Made by a program: the position numbers and the translations under genes. The notes beneath the pieces were generated by a model. The model saw only the letters and a program-made list of their open reading frames with translations, ran no database searches and was not told the origin of the DNA. A DNA stretch of 64,000 bases from Haliotis asinina (lineage: Eukaryota; Mollusca; Gastropoda; Lepetellida; Haliotidae): NCBI RefSeq assembly GCF_037392515.1, contig NC_090295.1:20910001-20974000 (forward strand). Reading direction: 5' to 3'. This document shows, one piece after another, positions 38,432-53,400 of the stretch. Position 1 is the first letter of the stretch, and the number at the start of each line of letters is the position of its first letter.

Positions 38432-41400
38432 CAATGGCTTTGTTTTCAGTCAAAGGCAGTCAGTCAACTGCAGACAGTACAGAATGAGTTAGATATCACC
38501 AAGGAAACTGTCACGGCACTACAGAAGCAGCTGAGACAGGTACTACAGGGTTAGGGGGATGCTGTTGTTGGACTCAGTATTTGAGTCTATAAACTTGTGG
38601 GGATTTAGTCAGTAAGAGACAACCAAATCCGTTTGGTGATGAGGCTTGGCGACTTGTGGAGGCATGTCATTGTACCTGATCGACCAATCAAGCCATTGTC
38701 TGGTACCAAATGAACCACTGACATCATTAACAAAGCTAGAAAACAGCTATGTAATCAAGAGTTGGGTCATTAATGGATTTTGGTTAAAATGAAATGGAAT
38801 CTTACAAACAATGCCTGTTTCTTTTCATTAACGGCAATCAATCAACTGCTTTGTCAGACTTTATTTTTTGTTGCAATGGAGCAGTGCTGTCACTAATAAT
38901 CTTTATAGATCCACTCGTCAGGTTTTACTTTACTGATGTTCATAATCTTTCTCCAACTAACACATCCCGTGATTCGCTTGCTCTCTCTCTCACCCAGTAA
39001 CTCTCACTCACTCAGTCACTCACTCATGTGATGTTTTATGTTACAGAGCAAGCGTGAAAGTGTGGAGTACTCTCTTCAGAAAGATTTAGATGTTGCCAAG
39101 GGAACCATTGAAGAGTTGCAGGACCAACTAAAACAGGTAGAACAGGGAGATGTTTGTCAACAACTAAAATGACAAAGTTCTCAACTACCAGCTTGAAATG
39201 TTTTGCAGAGCATTTACATTCATGTTTTAACATTTGCAGACATGTAAGAATACAAGCGATCTAGTCATCTGCAAATTTCATCTTCTGATGTCTCAGATTA
39301 ATTATTGTTGTTAACTGAGTGACAAGGACTTTCTCAATTCTTTGTAATTCATATGAACATATCTGGTAAGTTCTGATCCATTTTTTTGTAAGTTTGGCTG
39401 AAATCTGAAATTTTGCAGATCTTGTGGTCCTAACAAACCTCTTGTGATTGCTTTCACATTTAACACATTTTGAGATTTACCTACTTTAGGAATTCCACTC
39501 AAATGGTTCAAAATTTAATAAACAATAGTATAGTTCTAGTAATGTATAAGAATGCAATAAGGGGAGGTGGGGTAATAGTGCACTGCTTATCTCCCAGAAA
39601 GCCCAGGTTTGATGCCTCAGATGGGTATAGTATGTGAAACCTAGGGATGAATAAAATTATTAATAATTGTAAATACAAAAATTGTCAACAGGAAAGATTA
39701 TTGATGATTACCTGTTTGAACATTGTGTTATCGGTAATAGTGATTGTTAACTTTTGTGTTAGAAGAAATAATACTTTAGTCATGGGCTGCATCAAAATTA
39801 TGTTCAGGACATAAGTTTGTTAAGAATAGTTACAAAAACATGTCCCCACTCACCAGTCATGTGAAATGTATTTCCTTCAGATATTTTCAGCATTATTGCT
39901 CAAAGTCTCTGATGTTTATTATATTCGATAGATATTTAGTTAAAGATTATCGATCTATATTGAAAGCAGGCTAAGTGCAGACCATTGTGATGTTGCTAGA
40001 ATATTGCTAAGAATGGCATGACCCCAACTCACTAATGTTTGTGTTGTCAGGCATTGGCATCAAGCTCAGATGTTGGACAATCAGTTCTCCTGGAGACTCT
40101 CAGTCAACAGTTGCAGGCAGCAAAGGAGATCCAGAAGAAACAGGTACTGTAGCAGGGAATAACTCGTAACAATAATATGTGTACGAACTCGTACCAGGTT
40201 TATTCAGGCACTTGAATGCTTACAATTTATTTTAGTGTGGCATAAATAATTGTCATGAAGGGAGTTTAAGATGGAACTTCATAAACTTTGACAGGCAAAT
40301 GTGAATTCATCTCCGTTCTGTGCACACAATTTCAGTTCAAATTTCCGACCACTATTGAACTGATACTTCACACTTATCACCTTACGTATGTTTCCACAAT
40401 CCTGTAGACTGCCACCTTCATGGCACTGTACAAGTGTTTAATGAAATGTTACCATTCCAAAAATAGGCAAGAGAAATTATGTGATTGTAGGTAAGATGAT
40501 TCCTCACAATTGTGCCAAATTTCACTTGGATATTTACTGCACCAAATTAACGTGTAATAAATGGAAATCACGTCAAGTGTCCAAATATAACTGGCATGGG
40601 TCTGCACATATAATGTGCTGGATTCCATGCGAAAGTATGCTCAAAGAACTACATATACTGGTGATTGGAAAGCTACATTTATACGTAAAATGTTTGAAAA
40701 CTTTTGAGGATATATTTGTTAATTTCTGTAGTATTTTGTGAAGGGGAATGTTTTTAAGGAACATTTCATAGAAATAAGACGGAAGCCAAAGGCTTTTCGT
40801 TTTTCTTGGGATGACCAACAGTTGTTGATCAGCTGTTTGTAAGGCTCTCGATGGATCATATCTAATCTTCTTCAATTTCATTGTAAGTAGTATTTAATTT
40901 GCCATAAAATTTTAAAATGTACTGTCTTGCTTTTGTATATTTGACATGGTGCAGGGAAGTATAAGTAGACAATGCTCTTTGTTTCTGTCTGCTGTAGTGT
41001 GCTTAAGTTGTTGAATGGGGTAAAAGAGTTCATAGAAATTAGTGCTTAATAGATGTTTTGTCAGGATGGGTGTCTTTTCTTTTTGCCAATCTGTACAAAG
41101 TTGCCAGAAAATGACTTTTGCTACTCAGCATATGCATGACTCGTGAGGTCAGTTAACTTCATTAAGGGAGCAGAGAATGTTATTAATGTTGGATTCATCT
41201 GAAGCATGTGTCTATCAGAAACATTAAACCATTTTTAAAGAAAGAAAGGACATTGCCGACGATTTCCCAACACTGAGACACCCGACAGAAACCTTGCCTT
41301 GGCTGTTCAGACATATTGGCAATATTGTAAATAATAATCCCAACTGGTTGTGACAGGGTCACTCAGTGCATTAGTTTTCACTTGATCCGGTCAAGCTGAA

Positions 41401-44400
41401 CAAGCTGTAGATCTGATTCTGTTTTATTTGTGTACATTACAGGAGCATGAGATAACAGAGCTGAACGAGATGCTGACAGAGGCTGGCGAGACGTTTCAGC
41501 AGAAGGAGGCTGAGATTGCCAAGCTGAACAAGCTGTAGATCTGATTCTGTTTTATTTGTGTACATTACAGGAGCATGAGATAACAGAGCTGAACGAGATG
41601 CTGACAGAGGCTGGCGAGACGTTTCAGCAGAAGGAGGCTGAGATTGCCAAGCTGAACAAGCTGTAGATCTGATTCTGTTTTATTTGTGTACATTACAGGA
41701 GCATGAGATAACAGAGCTGAACGAGATGCTGACAGAGGCTGGCAAGACGTTTCAGCAGAAGGAGGCCGAGATTGCCAAGCTGAACAAGCTGTAGATCTGA
41801 TTCTGTTTTATTTGTGTACATTACAGGAGCATGAGATAACAGAGCTGAACGAGATGCTGACAGAGGCTGGCGAGACATTTCAGCAGAAGGAGGCTGAGAT
41901 TGCCAAGCTGAAGACGGCTTTGGCTGAGGATGAGGACAAGATAAGTCAGCAGGTAACCAGATCCGAGTTGACTGTAGGATTTCAAACTGTCTCTTAGATG
42001 ACAGTTTGGGAGAAAAGACATTCAATTTTTCATTTTCCTGACTCATGCTTAATTGCTTATCTCCTCTTCTCTGGCGAAGGTAGTGGAATACCTGAAATCC
42101 CTGGAAGGGGAGGCTACACGTGAGTGAGTGTATTTTACGTCTGCTTCTTAATTGAAGGGAACTTCAAGGGATTTCAGGTATTCCACTACCTTCGCAAGGG
42201 AAGAGGAGATAAGCAATTGAGCATGGGCCAGGATAAGGATAATATATCAATTTTATTCAGAAAATTACATTTGGTCAAGATAAATATTTCTAAAGGTCTT
42301 ATATTTTAGGGCTGGAGTAGCCTAATGCTTAAAAAGTCTGCTCATTGCACTGAAAATTTGGGTTCAATTTCCAACATGGGTGCAGTGTGTGAAGTAAATT
42401 TCTAGTGTTCCCTGCTGTGATAGTGCTCAATAAATAGAGCCATGTTCAGTCTTTTTCAGTCTTGAAGAGGCATGCCTATTTTAAGAGAAAATACTTACAT
42501 TCAGTAGATTGCTACAAGACTACAAGACAAGACCCTTTAGTTGATGGAGAATTCTCTGATAATTTCTACCAGCAATGCATGTTTGTAGCAAATATTGGCT
42601 TCAGAGATAAGTCACTGTTGAAGTGTTCATTATTTTACAGGTCCTATCTTCTATGTATTGCTCCCTTAATAAGCAACACAAACACATTATGTATTCAGCA
42701 GAACACTTTGAATTCGATAAACAGTTTGATAAGAACTTGTCACTCACAGTCCTCAGAGACTGAAACGTTTTTTGACTTGTGTTGATAAACTTGGACGTCA
42801 GAACACCCATGTGAGATTCTCCACATAATAATACATCTTTTCAAAACTATAAAGCATTGTGCCCATGTTTGTAGGCTGACATCATAGAGAAGTTGCAGCA
42901 AGCTCTAGAAGAGAGCAAACAAGCCATGGAAGACAGCGAGCTTCGACTACAGCGCAAGAATGAGCGAATCACCACTCTGGTGGATGAAAACAGTCAGATA
43001 CAAGGTAGCAGTCTGGCTCCAGTACAGCTTGTTCCTCCCCACCCCCAATACAGTTACGAAGACTCCCTCGACGATTTCTCCGAGGGTTCTCTATCCCCAA
43101 GGTCTAGGTCAATGCTACCAGACTATGTCATCAAACAGGACCAGAACCGTGTTCTCAGGGTCATGGTGACGCCCATCCAGAAACTGATGGCACGCCACAC
43201 TAAGACTAGCCTCCTCCGACTTAAGACAACTCCTACCAAAGATGGCCCGAAGGATGGGGCAGTAGTTGTTAAGAAAAAAGAGAAAGAGAATTCATTTTTC
43301 CGTAGAAAATTTAGGAAAGATAAGGAGGAGAAAGTAAAGGAGGTTAAGGTCAAGGAAGAGAAAGTTAAGGTCACAAAGAAGCGAATAAGTCTTGGTAGCA
43401 AACTCAGGAGAAAGTCTGGTCAGGGAGCAGGTAGCAAACAGAAATACAACCTCAGAACCAGGTTAAAATTCTAGTCCCTGGGCAGATGAGGGCATGGAAA
43501 TTTGAAAGATACTGCTATTTTCTTGTATGGAAGCATGACAGTTGCACATGTAGTTTTACCTGGTGTCCTATAGGGCTGCAACGAATACACTATGTGGCAA
43601 ATATGAATATGAATATTGGGTAATGAATACGAATAATTATTCACAAATACATGATTGTAGTTAAGTGATTGATGCGCAATATGGAACGCCCATGTTGACA
43701 GTGTAAAGTTGTCCCAACAATAACCATTTATCTCTTGCCACTCAATTTTGGTTTGTACTAGTTACAGTCGACAGTACCATGTGTAACTTTGGCAAACTTA
43801 ACTTGTGCAGCTGTAGGGCCATTCTCGCTTATCTCACTGAGGAAAAGGACATCAGGGTTCAAGTTAAGCACACTTCCTCAACAAAAATCTTAAATATTTC
43901 TTAATGTTTGGTTCTGGTGACCATGAAAACGAATTGAATTCATGAAGTGCTTAAGTTAGATTCACTGAACAAGTGAATCGTAACAGCCTTTGTGTCCTAT
44001 GAATCTGGGAAATCTAAGAATCAGGGTTCAACAAGTCCATTTGTGTTGGTCATGCATCATTATAACATTAAGCACAATTTGAATGAAGCTATCAAGCATT
44101 ACATGTGTTTGGCAGTCATTTCTTGGGAACCAGTTTTGGAGTTTCCATGTCGTTTTTGTTGTCTCAAGACCCAGTTTTAAAACATTGTGGGTCATAAACT
44201 TTGATTCAAGAGACTATGAAAAAGGTATATTTTTCTGATTCTTCTCTTGAAACCAAAATCCAAGCATAAATACATGATGTATGTTCAAAGATCAAAAGTT
44301 TTGATTGGTTTTTGTAGAATCCTTATTTTTGTCCAAATGAAAAATCCATATATTTTCACTGGCACTCAATACTTTATGATAGAGTATTTTAGTCTGTTTT

Positions 44401-47400
44401 TGCCTGCCTGTATAGTGTGTTGTATCGGTTTGTGCAACCATGAACCAGACCCTCTTTTGGGGGTGAATTTCAACGTCATTTGAAAAGGTATTCAGTGGAG
44501 AATCAGCCATGATACAGTAGTGATAATTGATATTAAGCATTGAAATGGTTTCTTATGCAATCCCTACCTCAAGTTAACAGTTGGATCGACATTGGTGTTT
44601 TACCTTGTGACAATAGAAAATGAAGATTATAATAAAAGTGTCTTGGTTACCAGGATTTTCAGTGGTCAGTAAATAATATGAACTTTTGCAGGTAGGCAGC
44701 TCTCAGTATATAGTGTATGTTATTAGTTTCCCAACCATATGCCAAGTAGTACCATTCAGTACCACTTCATAAAATCCGTCAAATGGCTGTGAAAAAAACT
44801 ATATTAGACTTTTGATTCTCTTGTTGGCAAATGTGAAGTAAGTAATGCAATTATCCTCAAAAGGTTTCTCGTCAGTTTATGCTGCAGCATGAAACACAAA
44901 GTGTGTATGATGTCATTGTTGTCGGACAGAAACCGTGCCAGTTGCTAATCAAAGGTGTGTAACTTGTATTGTGGCTTAAAACTGTTTTAAGGGAGTTGTA
45001 ATTTCAAATGATACCACCATTTAGGTGTGTAACTCATACTGGCTTAAAACTGTTTTAAAATGATACAACCACTTAAGGACTTCCTTATTTCCAGTCTATT
45101 TACTATAGTTAGACTTCACTAATAAAGACATACCATTTTGGGTGAGAACTTTTAGGGATAACGATAGCTGAATTGTCTGAGTGAGTAGGATATCAGTGTA
45201 TAAGGTTGCAAACTGATTTCATAATTATTTAAAGTCATTTTACAGGTTGTGTGGGTTAGAACTGTTTGGGAAGTTTGCTAAATTTCTTGTGGGGTCTTTA
45301 ATAGGAGGTGCTCACGTTTGGTCAATATTGGTGTACATGGAAGGAGACAACATTCACGTTTTAGAATACAAAGAATACTCAGTTGATTTTTATGGTGTTT
45401 GGAGGGTCCTGTTATTGACTCTAGAAATGATGTGATTGGGTCTTACTTCATTGAATCACTATGTCCATGGAGAGTTCAACATAGTGCTGTATTTATCGTG
45501 TATTGTATATTTTTGACTGGAAAAGGTACCCAAAACAATATGCAAAAGTTGATGCTGCTGAATAGACCAACACTGTCATAATATAGTTCTTGTGATTTGA
45601 CTTCAAATACCAAATGAGACATGTTTGGATGAAGGAATCTTATTTTTTAAACAATTTAGCATTATGGGTTTATAACCATATTTATGCAGTACACACAAAC
45701 AGCTTTTGAAAGGTAATAGAAGTGAACTAAAATACAAAGAATAGCCTCCATATTTTGTGTAACTCATACATATGCTAGCTGCATAGTTGTTTGTTATCAA
45801 ATATCTTGTAGTTTACTATCAAAGCTGAAAAAGCCTTGCAACCCTAGTGCAATACATTCCATAACAGGGCTGTCATGGTTTACTAGTGCACTGATGAATC
45901 GTTGTGTTATACCTGACAATATATGATTCAAGATTCACATACTCTTGTATCAGCTCATGTTTTTATTCTGTTTTGATTCTAAAAAGTAATGTTCCACTCA
46001 TCAGCTAAGAAGTCACATGCTTTTGAAGTCATCACATATCATTTGCAAGAAATTTGATGAAAGAGTTAGTATTATATAATGCACTGCATTTCACTGCAGT
46101 GCCGAATTAAAAACATAGTGAAAAGCTAACTATTTCTTCTTTTCTCTCAATCCTCTTCACCTGCTCTTCGTCTCAACTTAACTCCCTTCCTTTTCTCCCG
46201 TCTTCATCGTCTCCCTTTCCCCTTCTTTTATGACTCGAATGCACACCTATAAATATAAATGGTAAAATGTGATTTAAAGTTGATGAGTGTATTAATTGTC
46301 ATTGATTAATGTGAGATGATTAATTATAAAATTAAAACTGTAAATTATTTTGTGTGAGATAAATATATATGGATTCTCAAATAAACACTTCCATATGTGA
46401 TGAACTAAAGATGAGAGTTTGTTTTCTATTCCAGACTGCAGACAGTACTTAGTATGAAAGCTGTAATTAATGGCTGCGGCCACGGTTGTTTCCATTGCAG
46501 GTAATTCACCAATTGGAACACTCCTCAGCCTTGTTTAATATGGTCAACTTTCTAAACATGAAATAGATTTTTTTAACAAATCTGATTATCATAGTATTAT
46601 CAGATCAGTTGTGGACAATAATCAGTTATATTTTGTGATTTTCATTATCCTTGTTGACGTACACAAGGAGCAATAATGATTCGTTTCTGAAAGATTAAGC
46701 ATGTTTAGAAGTGACTGAATTCTTTCCAAGGCAAAACCTGTCAGTTTATAAGGAGTTCCAAGGTTGTGAATTGTTGTGCAAGGGAGACAACTGCAGCCTC
46801 TATCTGTCTGTTGTACCATTATCAGAGCTAATGCTTGATATCTAATGATTACTGATGCAAAATACATTCTGTCACATACTCCCCAGGTTTTTTAACACGA
46901 TACCCCACAAGTACTGGCATCTGCAGTAATCTCAGCATGTGGGCTGTCATCACTCTATAAGGTCTTCATTAGAAGTCCTCAATACTATCAACTATCCATG
47001 ATAAGTTCCTTTTTCCCAAGCCTCATGCACAAGGATGACACTGTTTTTATGGGATATATTGGTATAGTTTTGAGAACAAAATACACAACATGATCTGTTA
47101 TTTTGACATGTTGAGTTTTGTGATGACAAAGTGAACTTTTTGGCATACACACATGGTCCTAATTTGTTGATCAAGATATAAACATTTATTGAAGGCTATT
47201 TGCCTTTTGAAGAAAAATGCGAAAACGTAACATGCTATGCTTAGCTTTGTGTGTCTAGAAAAAATCAGGAAACATTTCTTTTTCTTATGACTAGTCCCAT
47301 CTTTCATAACCACATTGGATTTGCGCTTTAGTTTCATGACATGGTGGTTGGTAGTCTAGTTTAAACATTCGCTCGTTATGACACGTTCATTGCCCCTAAT

Positions 47401-50400
47401 GGTTCCATGTTAGTCCGGTTGGCGGTCCTGTGTCACAAAGCTGGAATATTGCTTCGAGAGCCCCAGAGCTATGCGAGATCATGGCGATCATTGCTTATGT
47501 TGAGTTTCTGGTTTTCTAGTCCAAACTTGATTATTTTCAAACTGCCAGGAAAGGTCAGTAGCTGTATGGCAGTGAATAACTCACTTTGAGAGCCCCAGAG
47601 CTATGCTAGATGATGGGGATCATTGCTCATGTTGAGTTTCTGGTTTGCTAGTCCAGACTTGATTATTTACAAACTGCCAGGAAAGGTCAGTAGCTGTATG
47701 GCATTGAATAACTGTCACGTATTTGTGAAATAATAATATAGTCCCCTTGTAACATGCTGAATCAAAGTAGAATACATGCTCTATCCGCACATTTGAGATT
47801 AGATGTGAGAAGCTTCACAGAGATGGCATATCTGAACAGGAAAGTTTCGAGTCGGATCTTTTACACTGACAATAATTCAGTTAATCAGGCACTGTGCAAA
47901 GATTTCCAGGCTTTTCTGGTTGGATATGCAAATGTTCTCTCCCTAGTAGGAATGGTTTAACTTGGGAACGTGGAGCAGGGTTTTGACTTTGGAAGGATGA
48001 GTTTGTGCTTATGTGTAAGATCAGATCCGATATGTAGAGAGGCATCTGACTGGACAGGGAGCCAGTGAATCCTAAGGAGAACAGGCGTGATTCTGTAGTT
48101 AGTGTAACGATCCCCCGCTGCAATATTAACCTCATAGGTTGATAAGGTGCTTCTTAGTTGCTCCAGACAGTAGGGAAATACAGTAGCAGAGCAATGACAC
48201 AACTAGTGACAGGACGAATGTGTGAGTAGAGTTCTTTGTAAGGAACCTGTGAACAAGAACAATATTCCTGAAACAAAAGGAAACCTTGCAGTAACGATCA
48301 TGGTGTGCCATTTAGTGCAGCTACAGTTGTTGAAAGATGAAGTGGAACAACTTGAAAAGGTCCATCTCAGCACAGGGGTAGAGAGATATGATGCATGCAT
48401 CATGAGGATGACAGGTTGGAATTTGTTGGTTCCACGAGCCAACTAAATGGATTTTGTGGTTAAAGCTGAGTTGAGCTTGCTATCAATATAAAACATACAG
48501 ACTTCTGATTGCCAACTGAACATAAGCTGATTATCAATAAATATAGGAGAGCTTAATTTGAGTAAGAATGCCCCCTAAGTTTCAATGTATATAGTTCCCA
48601 CGAATGGTGTGTGCTGACTTGTTAATTGTTTAAGCATGGGTTACTAAAGAAACAGCATCCTGAATTTAGGGTCCCGACAAAAGTTCTTGTAAATCTTATC
48701 AAAAACACAGTTTTTCATAATCATTAATAACTTTTCCTGTCTATAATATTTCTGATTATGGATCTTTTTACCCTTCCCCAAAGCTTATTAGTTGGCTCTT
48801 TGTGCTGGGCATTGGCAATATCATTTGCATCATTGCCTTGTGAAGACTCCATTGTATACAGAGATCAAAGTGAATTATGAAAATCAAGGATCCTTAAGCG
48901 TTAAGGCTAAAGAGCCTTTGACTGAAATACTGCAGCCAAAATTGTCGAGGAATAAAGAAAGCACCGAGTTCAATAACCCATAATGACAACCTGCAGATGA
49001 CATTAACATCATAAGACAGGTCAAATTCAGAGACACATAAATGTAATAATTTCTTGGTCACATAAAGTAAATTTAGGAACTGCATATGAACAGAATACTT
49101 AGGTCAACAGACTGATTCATAGTGAGTGAGTCAGTGAGTTTAGTTTTACACCTCACTCAGCAGTATTCCAGCTATATGGCTGCGGTCTGTAAATAATCTA
49201 GTGATCAACAACATGAGCATCGATCTACGCAATTGGGAACCAATGACATATGTTAACCAAGTCAGCGATCCTGACCACCCGATCCCGTTTGCCTTTTATG
49301 GCAAGCATGGGTTGCTGAAGGCCTATTCTACCCCGAGACCTTCACGGTTTGATTCATAATGAAGTCTCAAAAGACTTGAAGCCATATTGTGCACAGAAAC
49401 ATCTTTTCCAAACTTATTACGATTTCACAGCAAATATTTTAAATAATTGCACATTGTATCAATACATGAAACTTATGAAAATAGTTCCTGCACTGACATT
49501 ATATGCATAGTAATATAACGCAAAATGTATTGGACTGGCTGGACACATTAATGTGACATGTGATAACTCTTTCCATGTACCATCTGAACTTATGGGAAGA
49601 AAGATTTTAATTCTAGATGAACAGTGTTTTAAATGCTATTTTATATTAATTCATCCTTCTACTATTTTTGTTTGAACTGATAAAGTTTTTTCACATAAGT
49701 TGAATGTATGGTTGTACAGATAAAAGAATTCAGTACATATCAGTCCATTTGCTTTTTAAGTGGGGACACAATTAAGTAATTCTTGTGTTGTTTTTTCATT
49801 CACTCTAAGAAGTATGCAGTTTTTTTTGTTGTGCATAAGCGATAAAGTTCCCCATTCAGAAATATATTCTCACCCAACAGGCTTGATACAGGGTATTCTG
49901 TCAAGATCATGTAAGACCTTGAGTTGCTCAAGGACAGGGATTTGATTCCCACATAGGTACAATGTGTGAAGCCCATTTCTGGTGTCCCCACCTTGATATT
50001 GCTTGAGTATTGCTAAAAGCAGCATAAAAATAAAACCAATCACTCACATGCTGACATGGCAGTTAAAAACCAAAAAACACAAATATATTGGAAAATGTAG
50101 GTAGTGGAAGGTTTTTTGTGTCTGTCCAAAGCGGATCCCAATCACAAAACTAAAGATGACATTTGTAAATCCATCTCACTGCAGAAATAGACAGGTTCTG
50201 CATACATGTATTTGCAAGCTTTAGGATGACCACTGTTTACAGCAAGGCAGTGAGGTAGCCTGGTGGTTAAAGCGTTTGCTTGCCATGCCAAAGACCCAGG
50301 TTTGATACCCTGCATGGTTACAATGTGTGAAGCCCATTTCTGGTGTTCCCTACCCTGATATTCCTGGAATACTGGCTAAACTCACTCACTCATGGTACCT

Positions 50401-53400
50401 ACAGGAAATACAGTAAGTCTGTGAGATGCCTACTGTCCTTATGGATGGGAATGTCCTTGTTTGTAGTCTGCTTGAAGACTGTCTACATGGAGCATCTAAA
50501 GTTGACATATATTTCCTATCAGAATGGAAATGTGATATGAAAGTGTCAAATATTGTGATACAAACACCACAGCCTGTATGGGAATTTGTACTCAAATTTG
50601 AAAAAAATCCACAAGAAAATGCATTTTCTAGAATGAGCTGAAATCGATATTAAACTCAAGCAAAGTGGACATTTGAGTTTGGTGGATAGAGAACTTAAAT
50701 TGTTGGGTCTTCTTTTTTTTTCATTTTGAAAATGCAGTTGAGTTAAAAATTCAGCTGTTTCAAATTGTCTAGCTTTGTTTGAAATATGAGTAAAAAGTTT
50801 GTTTCAAGAAATCAGAGCTAGATGATTTTAATACCAGTCTACAGAATGAGCCACTTTTTGACTGCACAACTGGCAGATAGAATCAATCAGATGTCAGATA
50901 CTTACTTAATACCTGCAATCATATGTTTATATCTGCTTTGAGACCAAAACTTCAGTTCATCAATCCTACTATTTAGGTCACATGTTTTCATGCATCTTTC
51001 AAATGAAGTCATCTATGAATTTGTTTACTATTTCTGCATTACAAACATGAACATATTTATTCTAGCTTGTTAAAATTTCAAGAACGTTTTTAAGCATAAA
51101 GCTGTGAAATTTATTATTGTTTTTGCTACAAATGGCAGATCCGCTTCATGTTGCAGGTGAGAATGATGAGCTTGTTAGGAAAGTTGAAGAACTTCAGGCT
51201 CTACTTGACTCCAGCACCTCTGAAGGAGATAGAAATGAGTCCGATATCAGTGTACGTCTGGCCAAGAAAGATGCGGAAATTGACACACTGAAGACAAGAC
51301 TAAAGAGGGAGGAAGAGGACGCTACTAAACGTGACCAAGCTCTTATTCATGGTTACAATGCTGAAATAGCCTCATACAAAGCTCAGGTGACAGAGCTGAA
51401 AGCACAACTCCGGGAATCCAGAGGATTATCACCACAAAAGTCTCCCAGGAAGACACCCAAAAAGACACCACAGAAGAAAACAGAAGATGATCAGAGCTTC
51501 AAGAACCACCTTCTGCGTCAGATCAAAGATCTTCAGGATGAGCTGGACAAAAACAGCTCAGTCGTGTCTGAGCTGACCCAGGCTCTTGACATTGCTCGGG
51601 AATCGGTGACTGATCTTGAGAAGAAGCTAGAGGTTGAGAGTGGTCATCATGTCGAGACAAAGATCACTGTGACGGAACTGAAGGCGGAGTTAAAAACATC
51701 TCAGAAGGAGAAGGAAGACATGATGAGGGAACTTACTCAAAACTCAGTAAATGTGAAGATGGAGAAAGAGGAACTTGTGGAGGAAATGAAAGAGAAGAAT
51801 GAAAGTGTGACACTGCTTTCAACCTCTCTAGAAGAACTGAAAACCAAACTACAAACCATTAGTGAGCAGAAAGATTCACTCTCTTTGGAGAAAGACAACC
51901 TGTTGGAAGTTGTTGCAGCAAAGGATTCAATAATTGTTAGCCATGTGGAAGGGAAGGAATCCATGGCTGAGAAAATCAAAGAACTGGAGACTGAATTAAA
52001 GCAGAAAACAGAAGAGATTGAAAAGTTGGAGCAGTCTGTTGAGGAACTTGAAATGGTGACCTCAGAACTAAAGCAAATGCTGAATTCTTCTACAGATCAG
52101 CAAGATAAAATGCTTGTGCAGAAATTGTCAGACAAGGATGTCGAGATGCAGAATAAATTGGCTGTTCAAAGGAAACAGATGGGTCACAAAATTCTGGAAA
52201 AAGATGAGGAGGTTACTCAGTTGCAAGGCATGTTGTCTGCCCTGAAAAAAGAACTTGATGAGATAAATACCCAGAAAGAGAAAGATGCTCAAAAGATTGA
52301 AGAGATGATGGCAGTTCAAAAAGAAGAACTGAGAGGAATTATGTCCCAGAAGGATTTAGAACTGGAAAGCAAAGTAGACCAGATAAGTGGCCTTGTTGCA
52401 GAAATTGAAGCTCTGAAGAATGACACAGCTGAAAGAAGTGTTAGATGTCAAAATGTTGAGGGCATGATGGTAAACCTCAAAGCCGAAGTTGAGTCAAGAG
52501 AAAGTGTGATAGAGGATTTGAAAAGGAGGACTGATTCCTCAGAAAAAGAGGCGTTAGAATTGAAGAAACAGCTTGAGAAGATGACAAATGAAAATGAGGA
52601 ACTGCAGTCATCCCTCAAAGAACTGAAGTCATCACAAGAGTTTAAAGATGCTGAGAATAATGCAACACTGTTGCAAGTGAGGAGTGAGTTAGATGATGCT
52701 CGTCAGCAGCTTGGGGAGAAAGAGAAGGTTGTGACGGAAATGGAGCACCAAGCTTTAGACATACAGGATGCTGTGAAGGCTCAAGGCGAGCAAATCAGGA
52801 GTATAAAGAAGTGTCTGGATGAGAAAACAGCTGAAACATCAGAGCTGGAAAAGAGACTACTGGAGGCCAAGGCAGTTCTGAGTCAAAAGGATCAGGAAAT
52901 CTTTTCCGTGTCAGAAAAAATGGTTAGTCATGAAGAAAAGTCAAAACAGGAGATTAAGGATATGAAAGCAAAATTATCTGATCTTCAGGCTGAGCTATCC
53001 ACAAAAGAAAATGAGTTACTACTAGTTCGGGAATCCTATACAAATATGCAGGAACAGCTCCTGTCAAATGATGCAAAGCTGTCCCAGCTAAGTGAGGCAT
53101 CAATAGACATTGCAGAACTGAAGTCAGCTGTACACATGGAGAAGACTCTTCACCAGAAGTATAAGGACGACCTGCATGATGCAGAGGAAGAACTAAAAGA
53201 GATGAAAGCTCGATTGAAACAGTGTCAAGATGACTTGAAAATATCTGAGAAAACAAAGACTGAAACGGAAACGAGCCTTCAGCAATGCCAAGATGACCTG
53301 AAAGGTGCAGAGAGAGCTAGAGCTGAAGCAGAGACTGCCTTGAAAGAAGCGCAAGCTGATCTGACAGTGAAAAACACTGCCCTAAAGGAGACACAAAGTG

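Noticed and set aside
45247-45581. Possible small gene in kinesin intron 19
   Set aside because: The frames are short, with no codon bias, splice context or recognisable motif.
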